Positions 1 to 8,792 of a DNA stretch of 64,000 nt are shown here, one piece after another. The position numbers and the translations under genes were made by a program. Each line of letters opens with the position of its first letter. Position 1 is the stretch's first letter. The stretch is from CBDCLY01 sp965218715 (lineage in GTDB: Bacteria; Bacteroidota; Bacteroidia; Flavobacteriales_E; Vicingaceae), in contig CBDCLY010000027.1 in assembly GCA_965218715.1 (NCBI GenBank), forward strand, positions 102,216 to 166,215, in the 5' to 3' direction. Below the pieces are notes generated by a model. That model worked only from the letters and a program-made list of their open reading frames with translations, was not told the origin of the DNA and made no database searches.

Positions 1-857
1 AGGGCTTGTTTGTCTACATTTTCAATCAATGGAATAATCGAGCTTATTTTATTTTTGACACCATCAAAACCAATATCTAAAACAGTTTCTTCAAGATAGT
101 TGACGCTCCCAAATGCCTTAAAATTAAACTGTTCCAATAGGGCCTCTATGGATTGAAACGAAACAACCTTTTTTGCAAGATCTATTTCACCTTTAGCAGT
201 CAAGTCGATTTGATTTTTGGAGAGAAACTGGGATTTTCCAACCAATAGGTCAGAATTTCTAAGCTTTGCTGCTAACGACCACTCTAGTGTTTCATTACTA
301 AGCAGGCCATTTAGGCTTGCTTTTTCAGCGAAAAACATACAATTCCAGTTGTTTTTTATGTCGTCAAAAGAGAATAGTATATTCTTTAAAGTAACTTCTT
401 CCAATGCAAATTGAAAGGAATTAGTGCCCATGGTATCCTTTTTAATAATGATATAATTAGGCTCGCCCTGGTTGTCAATTTTGAGCTTTGCCTTTCCATC
501 ATTTATTACTAAAGCCTTTAACTTATAATCTTTATTGTATAAGTCAATAAGGTTAAATTGGGCATGAATAAATTTGCTTTGAATCAAGGTGTCATTTGAT
601 TCAAGGCTAGAAAAAATCAATACCTCTCTAAAATCAACAGAAATTTGAGGAAAGGAGTTAAGGAAACTTAAGTCGACTGATTCTACTTCTACTTTTGACG
701 CCAAGTAATCATTTAGCCCAACAATTGCTTGGTTTTTAATTTCATCTCCTTGATAAGTAATCAAGTAATAAGCAAAGCAAATAAATAGTAAACAAATACT
801 AATGCTTGTTATGCAAAGGTATTTTAGAAACTTCATCAATTTCCAACGAAGAGGCAT
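1..857 (-). CDS. AsmA-like membrane-anchored protein, C-terminus cut by window edge
   Basis: A continuous minus-strand frame of about 285 codons runs off the left edge, so the C-terminal part is missing. The N-terminus has a basic start followed by one hydrophobic segment (about residues 10-33), then a long soluble region rich in alternating hydrophobic residues, typical of AsmA/DUF3971-like proteins that sit in the inner membrane and span the periplasm. The assignment is from overall look and layout, not from a decisive motif. The first ATG at 857 overlaps the stop of the upstream rluB-like gene (TAATG), suggesting translational coupling; a second in-frame ATG at 836 gives a more typical MKFLKYL start and is a reasonable alternative. 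AsmA proteins are linked to envelope lipid or outer-membrane homeostasis; the role here is inferred. Confidence 0.6.
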   Translation of the reverse strand, partial: MPLRWKLMKFLKYLCITSISICLLFICFAYYLITYQGDEIKNQAIVGLNDYLASKVEVESVDLSFLNSFPQISVDFREVLIFSSLESNDTLIQSKFIHAQFNLIDLYNKDYKLKALVINDGKAKLKIDNQGEPNYIIIKKDTMGTNSFQFALEEVTLKNILFSFDDIKNNWNCMFFAEKASLNGLLSNETLEWSLAAKLRNSDLLVGKSQFLSKNQIDLTAKGEIDLAKKVVSFQSIEALLEQFNFKAFGSVNYLEETVLDIGFDGVKNKISSIIPLIENVDKQA

Positions 858-1711
858 TAAGTATGTTGTTTTATTCCTGCAATTCGATGAAGAAAGCCAA
901 CTTCTTTTTCTGATAAAAAGCGAAATCTCCCTCTAGGGATGTCTTTTTTGGTTAAACCAGCAAACTGAATGCGGTCCAACCTGGTCACCTTGTAACCTAA
1001 TGCTTCCATCATTCGCCTGATGATCCTATTTTTCCCTGAATGCAATTCCAGCTGAACCACTTTTTTATCATCAGCATCAAGGGCGTAGCTAGCTTTATCC
1101 ACAGTAGCTAGTCCATCCTCAAGTTGGATTCCTTCAACAAGTTTAAAAAGGTCTTTTTGGGTAACCACTTTATCTAGACCAACTCTATAAACCTTTTTAA
1201 TATTGCTACTTGGGTGGGTCAACTTCTTGGTCATTTCACCATCATTTGTAAAAAGCAATAAACCGGTTGTAGCTCTATCCAATCTCCCAACCGGATAAAT
1301 TCGCTCAATGCAAGCACGCTTAACTAAATCCAATACTGTTCGTCTGCCTTTAGGATCGTCCATAGTAGTAATAAAGTCCTTGGGCTTATTCAACAATAGA
1401 TACTTTTTAATTTCCTTGTTTAATAGCTTCCCCTCACATTTAACTTGGTCATTAGCACTAACTTTTGTACCCAACTCTGTGATGACCTTACTATTGATTT
1501 CGACCACGCCACTAGCTATTAATTGATCGGCTTCCCTTCTGGAACAAATTCCTGCATTGGCAATGAATCTATTCAAACGGATTAAGCCATCTGTTTTAAT
1601 GGCGTCTTCTTCCTGTTTCACCTCTTTTTTCTTCTTAAAGTTTACTTTTTTCCCTTTGTTAAATCGATTTTCCGACTTATTTGAAGAACTAGATTGGAAT
1701 GCTTTTTTCAT
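857..1711 (-). CDS. RsuA/RluB-family rRNA pseudouridine synthase
   Basis: This 284-residue protein has a lysine-rich N-terminal extension (about residues 1-40), an S4 RNA-binding domain (about 43-100, starting RLNRFIANAGICSRREAD) and a pseudouridine synthase domain with the family signature GRLDRATTGLLLFTND, which carries the catalytic Asp. These enzymes isomerise a specific uridine in 16S or 23S rRNA; RluB (23S) is the closest well-known match by layout, but substrate cannot be fixed from sequence alone. The basic extension is common in Bacteroidota members. It is transcribed away from the sigma factor gene, with 113 bases between them, and its stop overlaps the start of the AsmA-like gene. 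Confidence 0.88.
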   Translation of the reverse strand: MKKAFQSSSSNKSENRFNKGKKVNFKKKKEVKQEEDAIKTDGLIRLNRFIANAGICSRREADQLIASGVVEINSKVITELGTKVSANDQVKCEGKLLNKEIKKYLLLNKPKDFITTMDDPKGRRTVLDLVKRACIERIYPVGRLDRATTGLLLFTNDGEMTKKLTHPSSNIKKVYRVGLDKVVTQKDLFKLVEGIQLEDGLATVDKASYALDADDKKVVQLELHSGKNRIIRRMMEALGYKVTRLDRIQFAGLTKKDIPRGRFRFLSEKEVGFLHRIAGIKQHT

Positions 1712-1824
1712 GACTTGAGATAAAGAGGTAAAATTACGATATTCAAGGTCTAAAAAAGATTTTATACCTTCTTGTAACTAATCAATCATTCAATGCGTTA
1801 CAGAAGTGTAGTTTACCCAACAAA

Positions 1825-2310
1825 ATGACCACAAAAGAATACAATAAGGTAGTTGAAATGCATGCTGACGCAGTTTTTCGTTTTATTCTTAAAAACTTAA
1901 GAGTAGAAGAAAAAGCGAAAGATATTGTACAAGATGCCTTCACTAGAATGTGGGAAAAATGTGATTTAGTAGAATTTGATAAGGCAAAATCTTATCTCTT
2001 TACTACAGCATATAGAAGAATGATTGACATTATTAGAAGAGAAAAAAAGCAAGGGAACTGGTCTGAGGTCTATGAAAATGCTCATTCAGTTGAGTCTACC
2101 TCATCAGATTTAGGGGAGCAATTACAAATGGCCCTTGATAGACTGCCCGAACAACAAAGATCATTGGTAATGCTAAGAGACTATGAAGGATACAATTATC
2201 AAGAAATAAGTGAAATAACCGATTTGAGCTTGGCCCAGGTTAAGGTATACATATTTAGAGCGAGAAAGGCGTTAAAGAATTATCTAGTAAGTATAGAAAC
2301 ATTAATTTAA
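1825..2310 (+). CDS. ECF-type RNA polymerase sigma factor
   Basis: The 161-residue protein has the two-domain layout of extracytoplasmic-function sigma factors: region 2 (about residues 8-75, including AKDIVQDAFTRMWEK and the DIIRREKK end) and region 4 (about 105-155, with LPEQQRSLVMLRDYEGYNYQEIS and a helix-turn-helix). Such factors direct polymerase to an envelope or stress regulon and are usually held by a membrane anti-sigma factor. The next gene starts on the last base of this stop codon (TAATG) and encodes a protein fit for that role, so the pair is probably one operon. No convincing promoter with both boxes was found in the 113-base divergent gap. Confidence 0.9.
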   Translation: MTTKEYNKVVEMHADAVFRFILKNLRVEEKAKDIVQDAFTRMWEKCDLVEFDKAKSYLFTTAYRRMIDIIRREKKQGNWSEVYENAHSVESTSSDLGEQLQMALDRLPEQQRSLVMLRDYEGYNYQEISEITDLSLAQVKVYIFRARKALKNYLVSIETLI

Positions 2311-3338
2311 TGAAGATTAGTTTAAACAATTACGAAGCATTTTTTTTAGATTTCCTCGAAGGCAATTTGTCTGACCAGGAGATCGCTGCATTGCAGTTGT
2401 TTTTATCTGACAAACCAGAGTTGAAAAATGACCTGGATGAAATGGAGATGATTACTTTGCCGAAAGGGGAAGTAATAAAATCAGATTTAATAGAGAAATT
2501 AAAAGTAGACGAAGAAAGTGGAGTACTCAATTACGACTCACTCCTAATTTCTCGAATTGAGAAGATTGAAACAAAAGAAGGAAAATTGACTTTAGATAAA
2601 TTGCTTTTCGAATCCGACTCCATGAGCTTGGACCTTGAGAGGTATCGCAAAACAATAGTTACTCCTCCTGTTATCTTGTACCCTAATAAAGAAAAATTAC
2701 TGCAAAAAAGCAGGCCAATAATTGTATTTAAACCAGTACTTAAGTATGCGGCAGCAGCTGTATTTTTAGGTGCTATTCTATGGGTAGGTTCGCTCAAAGA
2801 AACAGCCGATTATCAACCAAGGTTAGCTGGAAAAAACATGAGTCCACCCGTGGAGGAAAAACCGACGTCTCAAGTGGCGTATACTGTCTTTGAAGATTCG
2901 ATTAAAAACCAAGCCCCTATTAATCAAACCAAAAAATCAATTCCTAAGCCGATTAAAATTGAACAGCCAATCGCTGATCAGGAGAAAAGCAATCTTGCAG
3001 ATATAGGACCGCTTAAGAATGATATTGAAAATCAAAGCCCAGAATCAAGACCAGTCGAAATTGACAAACAAATTAATATAGAATCAAATAAAGAATTGAT
3101 TGCAGAGGAAATGCCAAAAGGAAAAAGTGACAAAAAAAAGGACTTTACTCCAATCAATGAATTTGCAAAAGAAGCCATTCGGAAAGAGGTGCTAAACAAT
3201 AAAACCATAACAGAAACTTTGGCCAAAGAACTGGCAGATTTAACAAAGCAAAAGGTCTCTTTTGAGTACAATAAAAAGGAAGAAAAGGCCAACCAGTTTG
3301 CGATTAACATTGGTAGATTTAGCATTTCAAGAAAATAA
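2310..3338 (+). CDS. putative transmembrane anti-sigma factor
   Basis: I recognise no named domain. The 342-residue protein has an acidic cytoplasmic N-terminus (about 1-140) beginning FFLDFLEGNLSDQE, the short motif found at the start of many Bacteroidota anti-sigma/zinc-finger-like proteins, followed by one hydrophobic segment (about 146-162, YAAAAVFLGAILWVGSL) and a Lys/Glu/Pro-rich periplasmic tail (165-342). The topology, its start overlapping the sigma factor stop, and the downstream barrel gene support an anti-sigma role, with the C-terminal tail as the sensing part. This is inference from position and topology. No Cys/His zinc site is visible. Confidence 0.6.
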   Translation: MKISLNNYEAFFLDFLEGNLSDQEIAALQLFLSDKPELKNDLDEMEMITLPKGEVIKSDLIEKLKVDEESGVLNYDSLLISRIEKIETKEGKLTLDKLLFESDSMSLDLERYRKTIVTPPVILYPNKEKLLQKSRPIIVFKPVLKYAAAAVFLGAILWVGSLKETADYQPRLAGKNMSPPVEEKPTSQVAYTVFEDSIKNQAPINQTKKSIPKPIKIEQPIADQEKSNLADIGPLKNDIENQSPESRPVEIDKQINIESNKELIAEEMPKGKSDKKKDFTPINEFAKEAIRKEVLNNKTITETLAKELADLTKQKVSFEYNKKEEKANQFAINIGRFSISRK

Positions 3339-3397
3339 TTTGTAACCAATTAGATACTTCTCCGTTTTAATAGAAACAATAAGAAAACACAGGAATC

Positions 3398-4216
3398 ATG
3401 AAAAAATTAATCGCACTAATTTGCATAGCAATATTATCTTCAGCCGGACTATTTGCCCAGGAGGAAGCCGATACAAACAATACAACAAATGATCAGGATA
3501 CCATTAAAATTACCTGGGGAAAAAGCAAAATTTTTGTCGTTGGCGATCATGATGTAGACACGGTTATTAAAGTCAAAAAGGTTAAACAGAGATACAATCA
3601 CTTTGCTGGTTTAGACATCGGAGTGAATGGTTTTTTGAACCCAGACTTGAGTGTTGATTTGCAAAAGGATGCACATTTCATGGATTTGGACTATGCAAAA
3701 TCAATCACTTTTAGCTGGAACTTTTATGAAAGGTATATCCCTATTGCAAAGGAGAAGTTTGGCATTAGCACTGGACTGGGAATTGAGTTCAACAACTACA
3801 CTTTAGATAGAGACGTTGTGCTGTTTACCGATAAAGACACCACTTTTGGTTTCGCTGATACTACTAGATCAATCAGTAAAAATAAATTCAAGTCAACAAT
3901 GTTAAACCTACCTCTAATGCTAGAAACCAACATTGGACGTGATGCAGAGCATTCTTTTCATTTGGCTGCTGGAGCAATGGTAAGTTATAGAGTGGGCTCC
4001 AAATCAAAACAAGTTTACAAGCAAGACGGCAAGGATTTTAAAGTTAAAAATAGAACCGACTTTAACATGAACCCATTTCGTTTTAGTCTTGTAGCTAGAG
4101 CAGGATACGGAAATTTCACAGTGTTCGCAACTTATGGAATTACTCCTTTATTTGAAGACGACAAAGGCCCTGAGATTTATCCTTTTTCAGTTGGTATAGC
4201 TTTAGCAGCTTTTTAA
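3398..4216 (+). CDS. secreted outer-membrane beta-barrel protein (PorT-like fold)
   Basis: The 272-residue protein begins with a clear signal peptide ending at a Gln-start cleavage site (MKKLIALICIAILSSAGLFAQ). After an acidic linker come alternating strands such as FAGLDIGVNGFLNPDL, FGISTGLGIEFNNYTL and FRFSLVARAGYGNFTVFATYG, with an aromatic ending, all typical of the outer-membrane beta-barrel PF13568-like family. It lies 59 bases after the anti-sigma-like gene and is followed by a strong terminator, so it may be the third gene of the sigma operon and a regulated envelope target. Function beyond outer-membrane location is unknown. Confidence 0.7.
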   Translation: MKKLIALICIAILSSAGLFAQEEADTNNTTNDQDTIKITWGKSKIFVVGDHDVDTVIKVKKVKQRYNHFAGLDIGVNGFLNPDLSVDLQKDAHFMDLDYAKSITFSWNFYERYIPIAKEKFGISTGLGIEFNNYTLDRDVVLFTDKDTTFGFADTTRSISKNKFKSTMLNLPLMLETNIGRDAEHSFHLAAGAMVSYRVGSKSKQVYKQDGKDFKVKNRTDFNMNPFRFSLVARAGYGNFTVFATYGITPLFEDDKGPEIYPFSVGIALAAF

Positions 4217-4285
4217 TTAAACTGATTATATTTATTGAAAATTCTTTAATCTTTTTCATTGGTTAAACTACAGACTCAGGGTTTG

Positions 4286-4314
4286 AATCCGCTGCAATAG
4301 CAGCGGATTTTTTT
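4286..4314 (+). terminator. Rho-independent terminator
   Basis: A 10-bp perfect stem (AATCCGCTGC pairing with GCAGCGGATT) around an AATA loop is followed by a run of seven T. It closes the sigma/anti-sigma/barrel group ahead of the yebC-like gene. Confidence 0.85.
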
Positions 4315-4363
4315 ATGCAGCAAATTCAAGCAATTGATTAAGTTTGTTTTGAAAATATTTTAT

Positions 4364-5119
4364 ATGGCAGGACATAGTAAGTGGGCGAACATTAAGCGAA
4401 GAAAAGGAGCTCAAGATGCAAAACGAGCAAAAGTGTTTACTCGAATATTAAAGGAGATTGCAATTGCAGTTAAGGAAGGTGCTAATCCGGATCCAGACTC
4501 AAACCCAAGATTAAGACTTGCAATTGCAAATGCTAAGGGGGCTAACATGCCAAAAGACAATATCAACAGAGCAATTAAAAAGGCTTCAGACAAAGACAGT
4601 GAAAACTATTCTGAAGTGAGTTACGAAGGATATGGACCTGCAGGAATTGCCTTGTTTGTAGAGGCTACAACAGACAATATCAACAGAACAGTTTCTAATG
4701 TTAGAGCCATTTACACAAAATACAATGGCAGCTTAGGAACTAATGGGTCTTTAGAATTTATTTTTGATAGAAAGGGGGTGTTCTCGCTTACAAAAGAAAG
4801 TTTGGGTGACTGGGACATTGAGGAATTTGAAATGGAATTGATTGATGGAGGAGCTGAAGATCTAGAAATTGAAGAGGACATCATTACCATTTATACTTCC
4901 TTCGAAGACTTTGGAAATCTTCAAAAGAAGTTAGAAGAACTTGGAGTGGAAGCAGAAAGTCAGGAATTGCAAAGAATCCCAAATAGCACGCAAAAAGTGA
5001 GCCTTGAAGATGGTCAGAAAATATTGACAATAATTGAAAAATTTGAAGAGGATGATGATGTTAATGCAGTCTACCACAATATGGAAATGACAGAGGAGCT
5101 TCTGGCAACCCTAGAATAA
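4364..5119 (+). CDS. YebC/PmpR-family regulatory or translation-associated protein
   Basis: The 251-residue product starts MAGHSKWANIKRRKGAQD, the hallmark N-terminus of the YebC/TACO1 family, and the whole length fits (about 240-250). Further family marks are NPRLRLAIANAKGANMPKDNI and YEGYGPAGIALFVEATTDN. Family members have been described both as transcriptional regulators and, more recently, as factors that relieve ribosome stalling, so the function is best left as YebC-like. The ATG at 4364 is chosen because the conserved N-terminus begins there; an upstream in-frame start would add ten unrelated residues. Confidence 0.95.
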   Translation: MAGHSKWANIKRRKGAQDAKRAKVFTRILKEIAIAVKEGANPDPDSNPRLRLAIANAKGANMPKDNINRAIKKASDKDSENYSEVSYEGYGPAGIALFVEATTDNINRTVSNVRAIYTKYNGSLGTNGSLEFIFDRKGVFSLTKESLGDWDIEEFEMELIDGGAEDLEIEEDIITIYTSFEDFGNLQKKLEELGVEAESQELQRIPNSTQKVSLEDGQKILTIIEKFEEDDDVNAVYHNMEMTEELLATLE

Positions 5120-5207
5120 TCCATTTATGCAAACTAGTTATATACTTGAATTTTTTTTAACGAGTTTAATAACCAGCAAATTTTAGCATCGAGGAGCCCA
5201 TCAATTA

Positions 5208-5238
5208 TTGAATCAAGCAAGACTAATTTTTATATTTT
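5208..5238 (+). promoter_or_regulatory. candidate Bacteroidota promoter for the carboxylase gene
   Basis: TTG at 5208 is followed after 20 bases by TATATTTT, which matches the phylum's -33/-7 pattern (TTG, TAnnTTTG) with one mismatch. It ends 21 bases before the ATG at 5260, a suitable leader length. Confidence 0.4.
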
Positions 5239-5259
5239 TACCAACCTAAAGCATCAGTG

Positions 5260-6801
5260 ATGGAAGAGAAAATTAAAGGCCTAAATGAGAAAATAGAATC
5301 TGCCAAGCAAGGTGGAGGCGTAAAGAGAATAGAGGCGCAGCATGCAAAGAATAAACTTACAGCAAGAGAACGCATACATTTTTTAATGGATGAGGGCTCG
5401 TTTGAAGAAATTGGTATGCTTGTCACTCATAGAAGCAGCAATTTTGGGCTTGAAAAGAACAAACCGCTAGGAGATGGTGTAGTTACTGGTTACGGAACTG
5501 TAAATGGGAGATTAACTTACGTGTTTGCTCAGGACTTTACCATAATGGGTGGCTCACTTGCAGAAGCTCATGCAGAAAAGATCGTTCGAATTATGGATTT
5601 AGCCATGAAGAATGGCGCTCCGGTTCTAGGTCTAAACGATTCCGGTGGCGCTAGAATTCAAGAGGGAGTTGTTTCTCTTGGTGGATATGCAGATATTTTT
5701 TATAGGAATACATTAGCTAGTGGCGTTATTCCACAACTATCAGCCATAATGGGACCTTGTGCCGGTGGGGCGGTATATTCTCCAGCCCTAACCGACTTTA
5801 TCATGATGGTTGAAAACAGCTCTTACATGTTTGTTACTGGCCCAAATGTGGTAAAAACGGTAACTCATGAAGAGGTTAGCTCAGAAGAACTTGGCGGTGC
5901 ACAAACTCACGCAAGCAAATCTGGTGTAACCCATTTTACCTATTCTAATGAGGTTGCATGTATCAATGGATTAAAAACGCTTTTATCTTACATGCCCCAG
6001 AATTGTGAAGATGAGGCTCCTGTTCTCCCGTATACTTTAGGAAATGAGACTAGAAAAGCATTGAATGAGATAGTTCCAGACAACCCTAACCAACCCTATG
6101 ATATAAGGTCGGTAATCGAAGGAACTGTAGACGAACACAGCTTCTATGAAGTGCATAAAGACTATGCAGAAAACATTGTAGTTGGGTTTGCTAGAATCGG
6201 TGGTAAATCAATTGGGATTGTTGCTAACCAACCTGCATTTTTAGCCGGGGTTTTAGACATTAAAAGTTCTACCAAAGGGGCTCGTTTCGTTCGGTTTTGT
6301 GATTGTTTTAATATTCCCCTTTTGGTCTTTGAAGATGTTCCAGGGTTTCTTCCAGGAACAGATCAAGAATGGAATGCAATCATTACCAATGGAGCAAAAT
6401 TGTTGTACGCATTTAGTGAAGCTACCGTTCCAAGAATAACCGTAATTACCAGGAAGGCCTACGGTGGTGCCTATGACGTCATGAACTCTAAACACATTGG
6501 AGCGGATATGAATTATGCTTGGCCAACAGCAGAGATTGCTGTAATGGGAGCGAAAGGTGCGGCTGAAATTATTTTCAAAAAGGAGATTAAAGAAGCGGTT
6601 AAGCCTGAAGATAAACTAAAAGAGAAGGAAGCTGAATACGCTACTATGTTTGCCAATCCTTACAATGCTGCAGCTAGAGGGTATGTTGACGAAGTTATCC
6701 TTCCTGAACAGACCAGAGAAAAGCTGATAAAAGCATTTGATATGCTAAAAAATAAAGTAGACGTTTTACCCAAGAAGAAACACGGTAACATTCCTTTATA
6801 A
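5260..6801 (+). CDS. pccB: acyl-CoA carboxylase beta subunit (propionyl-CoA carboxylase type)
   Basis: The 513-residue protein is a full-length carboxyltransferase. It has the N-half glycine-rich acyl-CoA site ([20 protein letters not shown] and [18 protein letters not shown]) and the C-half biotin-binding site ([19 protein letters not shown] and [18 protein letters not shown]). It transfers CO2 from biotin to an acyl-CoA, most likely propionyl-CoA to methylmalonyl-CoA. The biotin carboxylase/BCCP partner is not adjacent. A GTG lies directly before the ATG; ATG at 5260 is preferred. The TPR histidine kinase follows after 11 bases and is probably co-transcribed. Acetyl-CoA or methylcrotonyl-CoA as substrate cannot be fully excluded. 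Confidence 0.88.
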   Translation: MEEKIKGLNEKIESAKQGGGVKRIEAQHAKNKLTARERIHFLMDEGSFEEIGMLVTHRSSNFGLEKNKPLGDGVVTGYGTVNGRLTYVFAQDFTIMGGSLAEAHAEKIVRIMDLAMKNGAPVLGLNDSGGARIQEGVVSLGGYADIFYRNTLASGVIPQLSAIMGPCAGGAVYSPALTDFIMMVENSSYMFVTGPNVVKTVTHEEVSSEELGGAQTHASKSGVTHFTYSNEVACINGLKTLLSYMPQNCEDEAPVLPYTLGNETRKALNEIVPDNPNQPYDIRSVIEGTVDEHSFYEVHKDYAENIVVGFARIGGKSIGIVANQPAFLAGVLDIKSSTKGARFVRFCDCFNIPLLVFEDVPGFLPGTDQEWNAIITNGAKLLYAFSEATVPRITVITRKAYGGAYDVMNSKHIGADMNYAWPTAEIAVMGAKGAAEIIFKKEIKEAVKPEDKLKEKEAEYATMFANPYNAAARGYVDEVILPEQTREKLIKAFDMLKNKVDVLPKKKHGNIPL

Positions 6802-6812
6802 GCATCTTTTAG

Positions 6813-8792
6813 ATGAATAAGTTTAGTTTAAAAATAACATTCCTCGGCTTCCTTCTTTTTCTTTTCCAATTAAGTTGGGGCCAGTTTTCATCCATTGACA
6901 GCCTAAAAGCTGAATTAGGTAAAAAAGAAGGGGCAGAAAAAGCCAAGACTTTCGTAGCGATCGGAAAAGCGTTTATTGAAAACAATGTCGATTCAACCTA
7001 CTATTATGCTACCCTAGCGAATGATATTGCAAGGTCTAATAAAGACTCTTTTGTACTTGTTCGTTCCTTGAACCTATTGGGCAACGTTGCTCAAAGAAAA
7101 GGAGAACTTGATGAGGCAATGCAAATTTATGAGGAGGAAAAACAATTGGCAATAGCAAGCCATGATGATAAAGGAATGGCAATTGTTCTCAACAACATTG
7201 GTATTATTTACACCAATCGAGGAGAGTATAACAAAGCCCTTGAAGCTTACTTAGAAGCCATAGATTATGAAAAGAAGATTGGGGATCAACGTGGTCTTGC
7301 CGAGGGCTTAAACAACATTGGGGTTGTCCACTATTATATGGGGGATATTGATAATACCTTGGTTTATTTAAAAAAGTCAGCAGAAATTAGCGCTCAAGAA
7401 GGAGACTTAAGAATACTTAAGAAAGGCTATATCAATATTGGTGCTATCCATCGCTATAACAAGGATTTTGATGAGGCCTTAAAGTACTATCAATTGGGCT
7501 TGGAGATTAGCAAAGACCTACAAGAAGAAAGTGAAATCATTCTATGTTACCATAATATCGCTGAGGTTTTTGCAGAACAATTAAAGTATGAACTCGCTGA
7601 ATCCTATTATAGAAAAGCATTGGATTTCCACTTAAAGTTTGACAATAAAAGAGGAGTTGCATTGGAATACAATAACCTTGGAACATTGTACCTCGAGCAG
7701 GGAAAAGTTTCAGAGGCTAAACCATTTTATTTGGACGCTATAAGTTTGGCCAAAACAGGCGGGTTTAGACTGGTTTTAGAAGCGGCCTATGGTGGACTTT
7801 CAAAAGTGCACGCAAAACAATCAAATTATAAGGCTGCATTTGAAAGCATACGAGAATATGTAGCGCTTAATGACAGTTTAGTTGGGGTTGAAAACAGTAA
7901 AAACTTTGCTGAGTTAAGGACAAAATATGAAACTGCCGAAAAAGAAAAACTCTTAGCTGAAGAACAAATTCGAACATCTAAACTTGAACAAGATAAAGTG
8001 AATCTTGAACTTGTTGCCTCAAGAAGGAGCAAATGGATTGTAGGCCTTTTAGCGCTTTTATCAGTACTAATATTACTTTCCTTATTATGGGTAGAGCGCA
8101 AAAAGAAAAAAGCCACAGCAGAGAAAAATGAAGCAATCATTGCTGAAAGAGACAAAGGAGCTATGGCTGTGTTTAATGCCCAAGAAGAAGAAAGAAAAAG
8201 AATTTCTAAAGACTTACATGATGGAATTGGTCAACAGCTTTCAGGCTTAAAAATGGCATTTCAAAAACTAGGAAAATCCATTTCTAAAAAGCTACCCGAA
8301 GAAGAAGATCAAATTGGAAAACTCACAGTTGTATTAACTGAATCCGCAGAGGAGGTCAGGTCAATATCACATCAAATGATGCCGAGGGCTTTAACAGAAT
8401 TGGGCTTAATTGAAGCCATTGAAGACCTTTTGGTAAAATCGCTTAAACCATTAGAGGTTAGGTATAGCTTTGAGCATTTTGGAATTGAAAAAAGACTAGA
8501 AGAAAGAATTGAAATTAGTTTATACAGGGTCTTGCAGGAGCTTTTAAATAATATCATTAAGCATTCTAAAGCCAATCAGGTATCTGTTCAATTGTTTAGA
8601 AACCAAAACAAACTGATTCTTATCGTTGAAGATAACGGCACTGGAATTAAGCAATCCAACACAGATGGGCATGGTCTTCTCAACATTAAAAGTAGAGTAA
8701 ACACCCTGTTTGGTGAGTTAAATTTAGAACCTAGCCCTAGCAGTGGAACCCTAGCAACGATAAGGATTCCTTTGGCTTACAAAGAAGATTAA
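6813..8792 (+). CDS. TPR-containing sensor histidine kinase (NarX/DesK-type core)
   Basis: The 659-residue protein has a signal peptide (1-23, ending WGQ), about seven tetratricopeptide repeats in the periplasm (about 40-350), a coiled segment, one transmembrane helix (about 408-427), a HisKA_3 dimerisation domain with phosphoacceptor His469 in RISKDLHDGIGQQLSGLK, and a HATPase domain (N box ELLNNIIKHSKANQ, G boxes VEDNGTGI and GHGLLNI). This class pairs with NarL/FixJ-type regulators. The regulator gene at 10090 is the obvious partner, but a reverse-strand glycosyltransferase lies between them. The stop overlaps the 3' end of that gene by four bases, with no terminator seen. The ligand is unknown; TPRs suggest protein or peptide sensing. 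Confidence 0.88.
   Translation: MNKFSLKITFLGFLLFLFQLSWGQFSSIDSLKAELGKKEGAEKAKTFVAIGKAFIENNVDSTYYYATLANDIARSNKDSFVLVRSLNLLGNVAQRKGELDEAMQIYEEEKQLAIASHDDKGMAIVLNNIGIIYTNRGEYNKALEAYLEAIDYEKKIGDQRGLAEGLNNIGVVHYYMGDIDNTLVYLKKSAEISAQEGDLRILKKGYINIGAIHRYNKDFDEALKYYQLGLEISKDLQEESEIILCYHNIAEVFAEQLKYELAESYYRKALDFHLKFDNKRGVALEYNNLGTLYLEQGKVSEAKPFYLDAISLAKTGGFRLVLEAAYGGLSKVHAKQSNYKAAFESIREYVALNDSLVGVENSKNFAELRTKYETAEKEKLLAEEQIRTSKLEQDKVNLELVASRRSKWIVGLLALLSVLILLSLLWVERKKKKATAEKNEAIIAERDKGAMAVFNAQEEERKRISKDLHDGIGQQLSGLKMAFQKLGKSISKKLPEEEDQIGKLTVVLTESAEEVRSISHQMMPRALTELGLIEAIEDLLVKSLKPLEVRYSFEHFGIEKRLEERIEISLYRVLQELLNNIIKHSKANQVSVQLFRNQNKLILIVEDNGTGIKQSNTDGHGLLNIKSRVNTLFGELNLEPSPSSGTLATIRIPLAYKED

Noticed and set aside
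217..414. Plus-strand open frame in the AsmA-like gene
   Set aside because: The minus-strand frame is open across the entire region with a membrane anchor and continues past this stretch.
4217..4363. tRNA or small RNA in the gap before yebC
   Set aside because: The only structure is a terminator hairpin; no cloverleaf with a CCA-compatible acceptor stem is visible.
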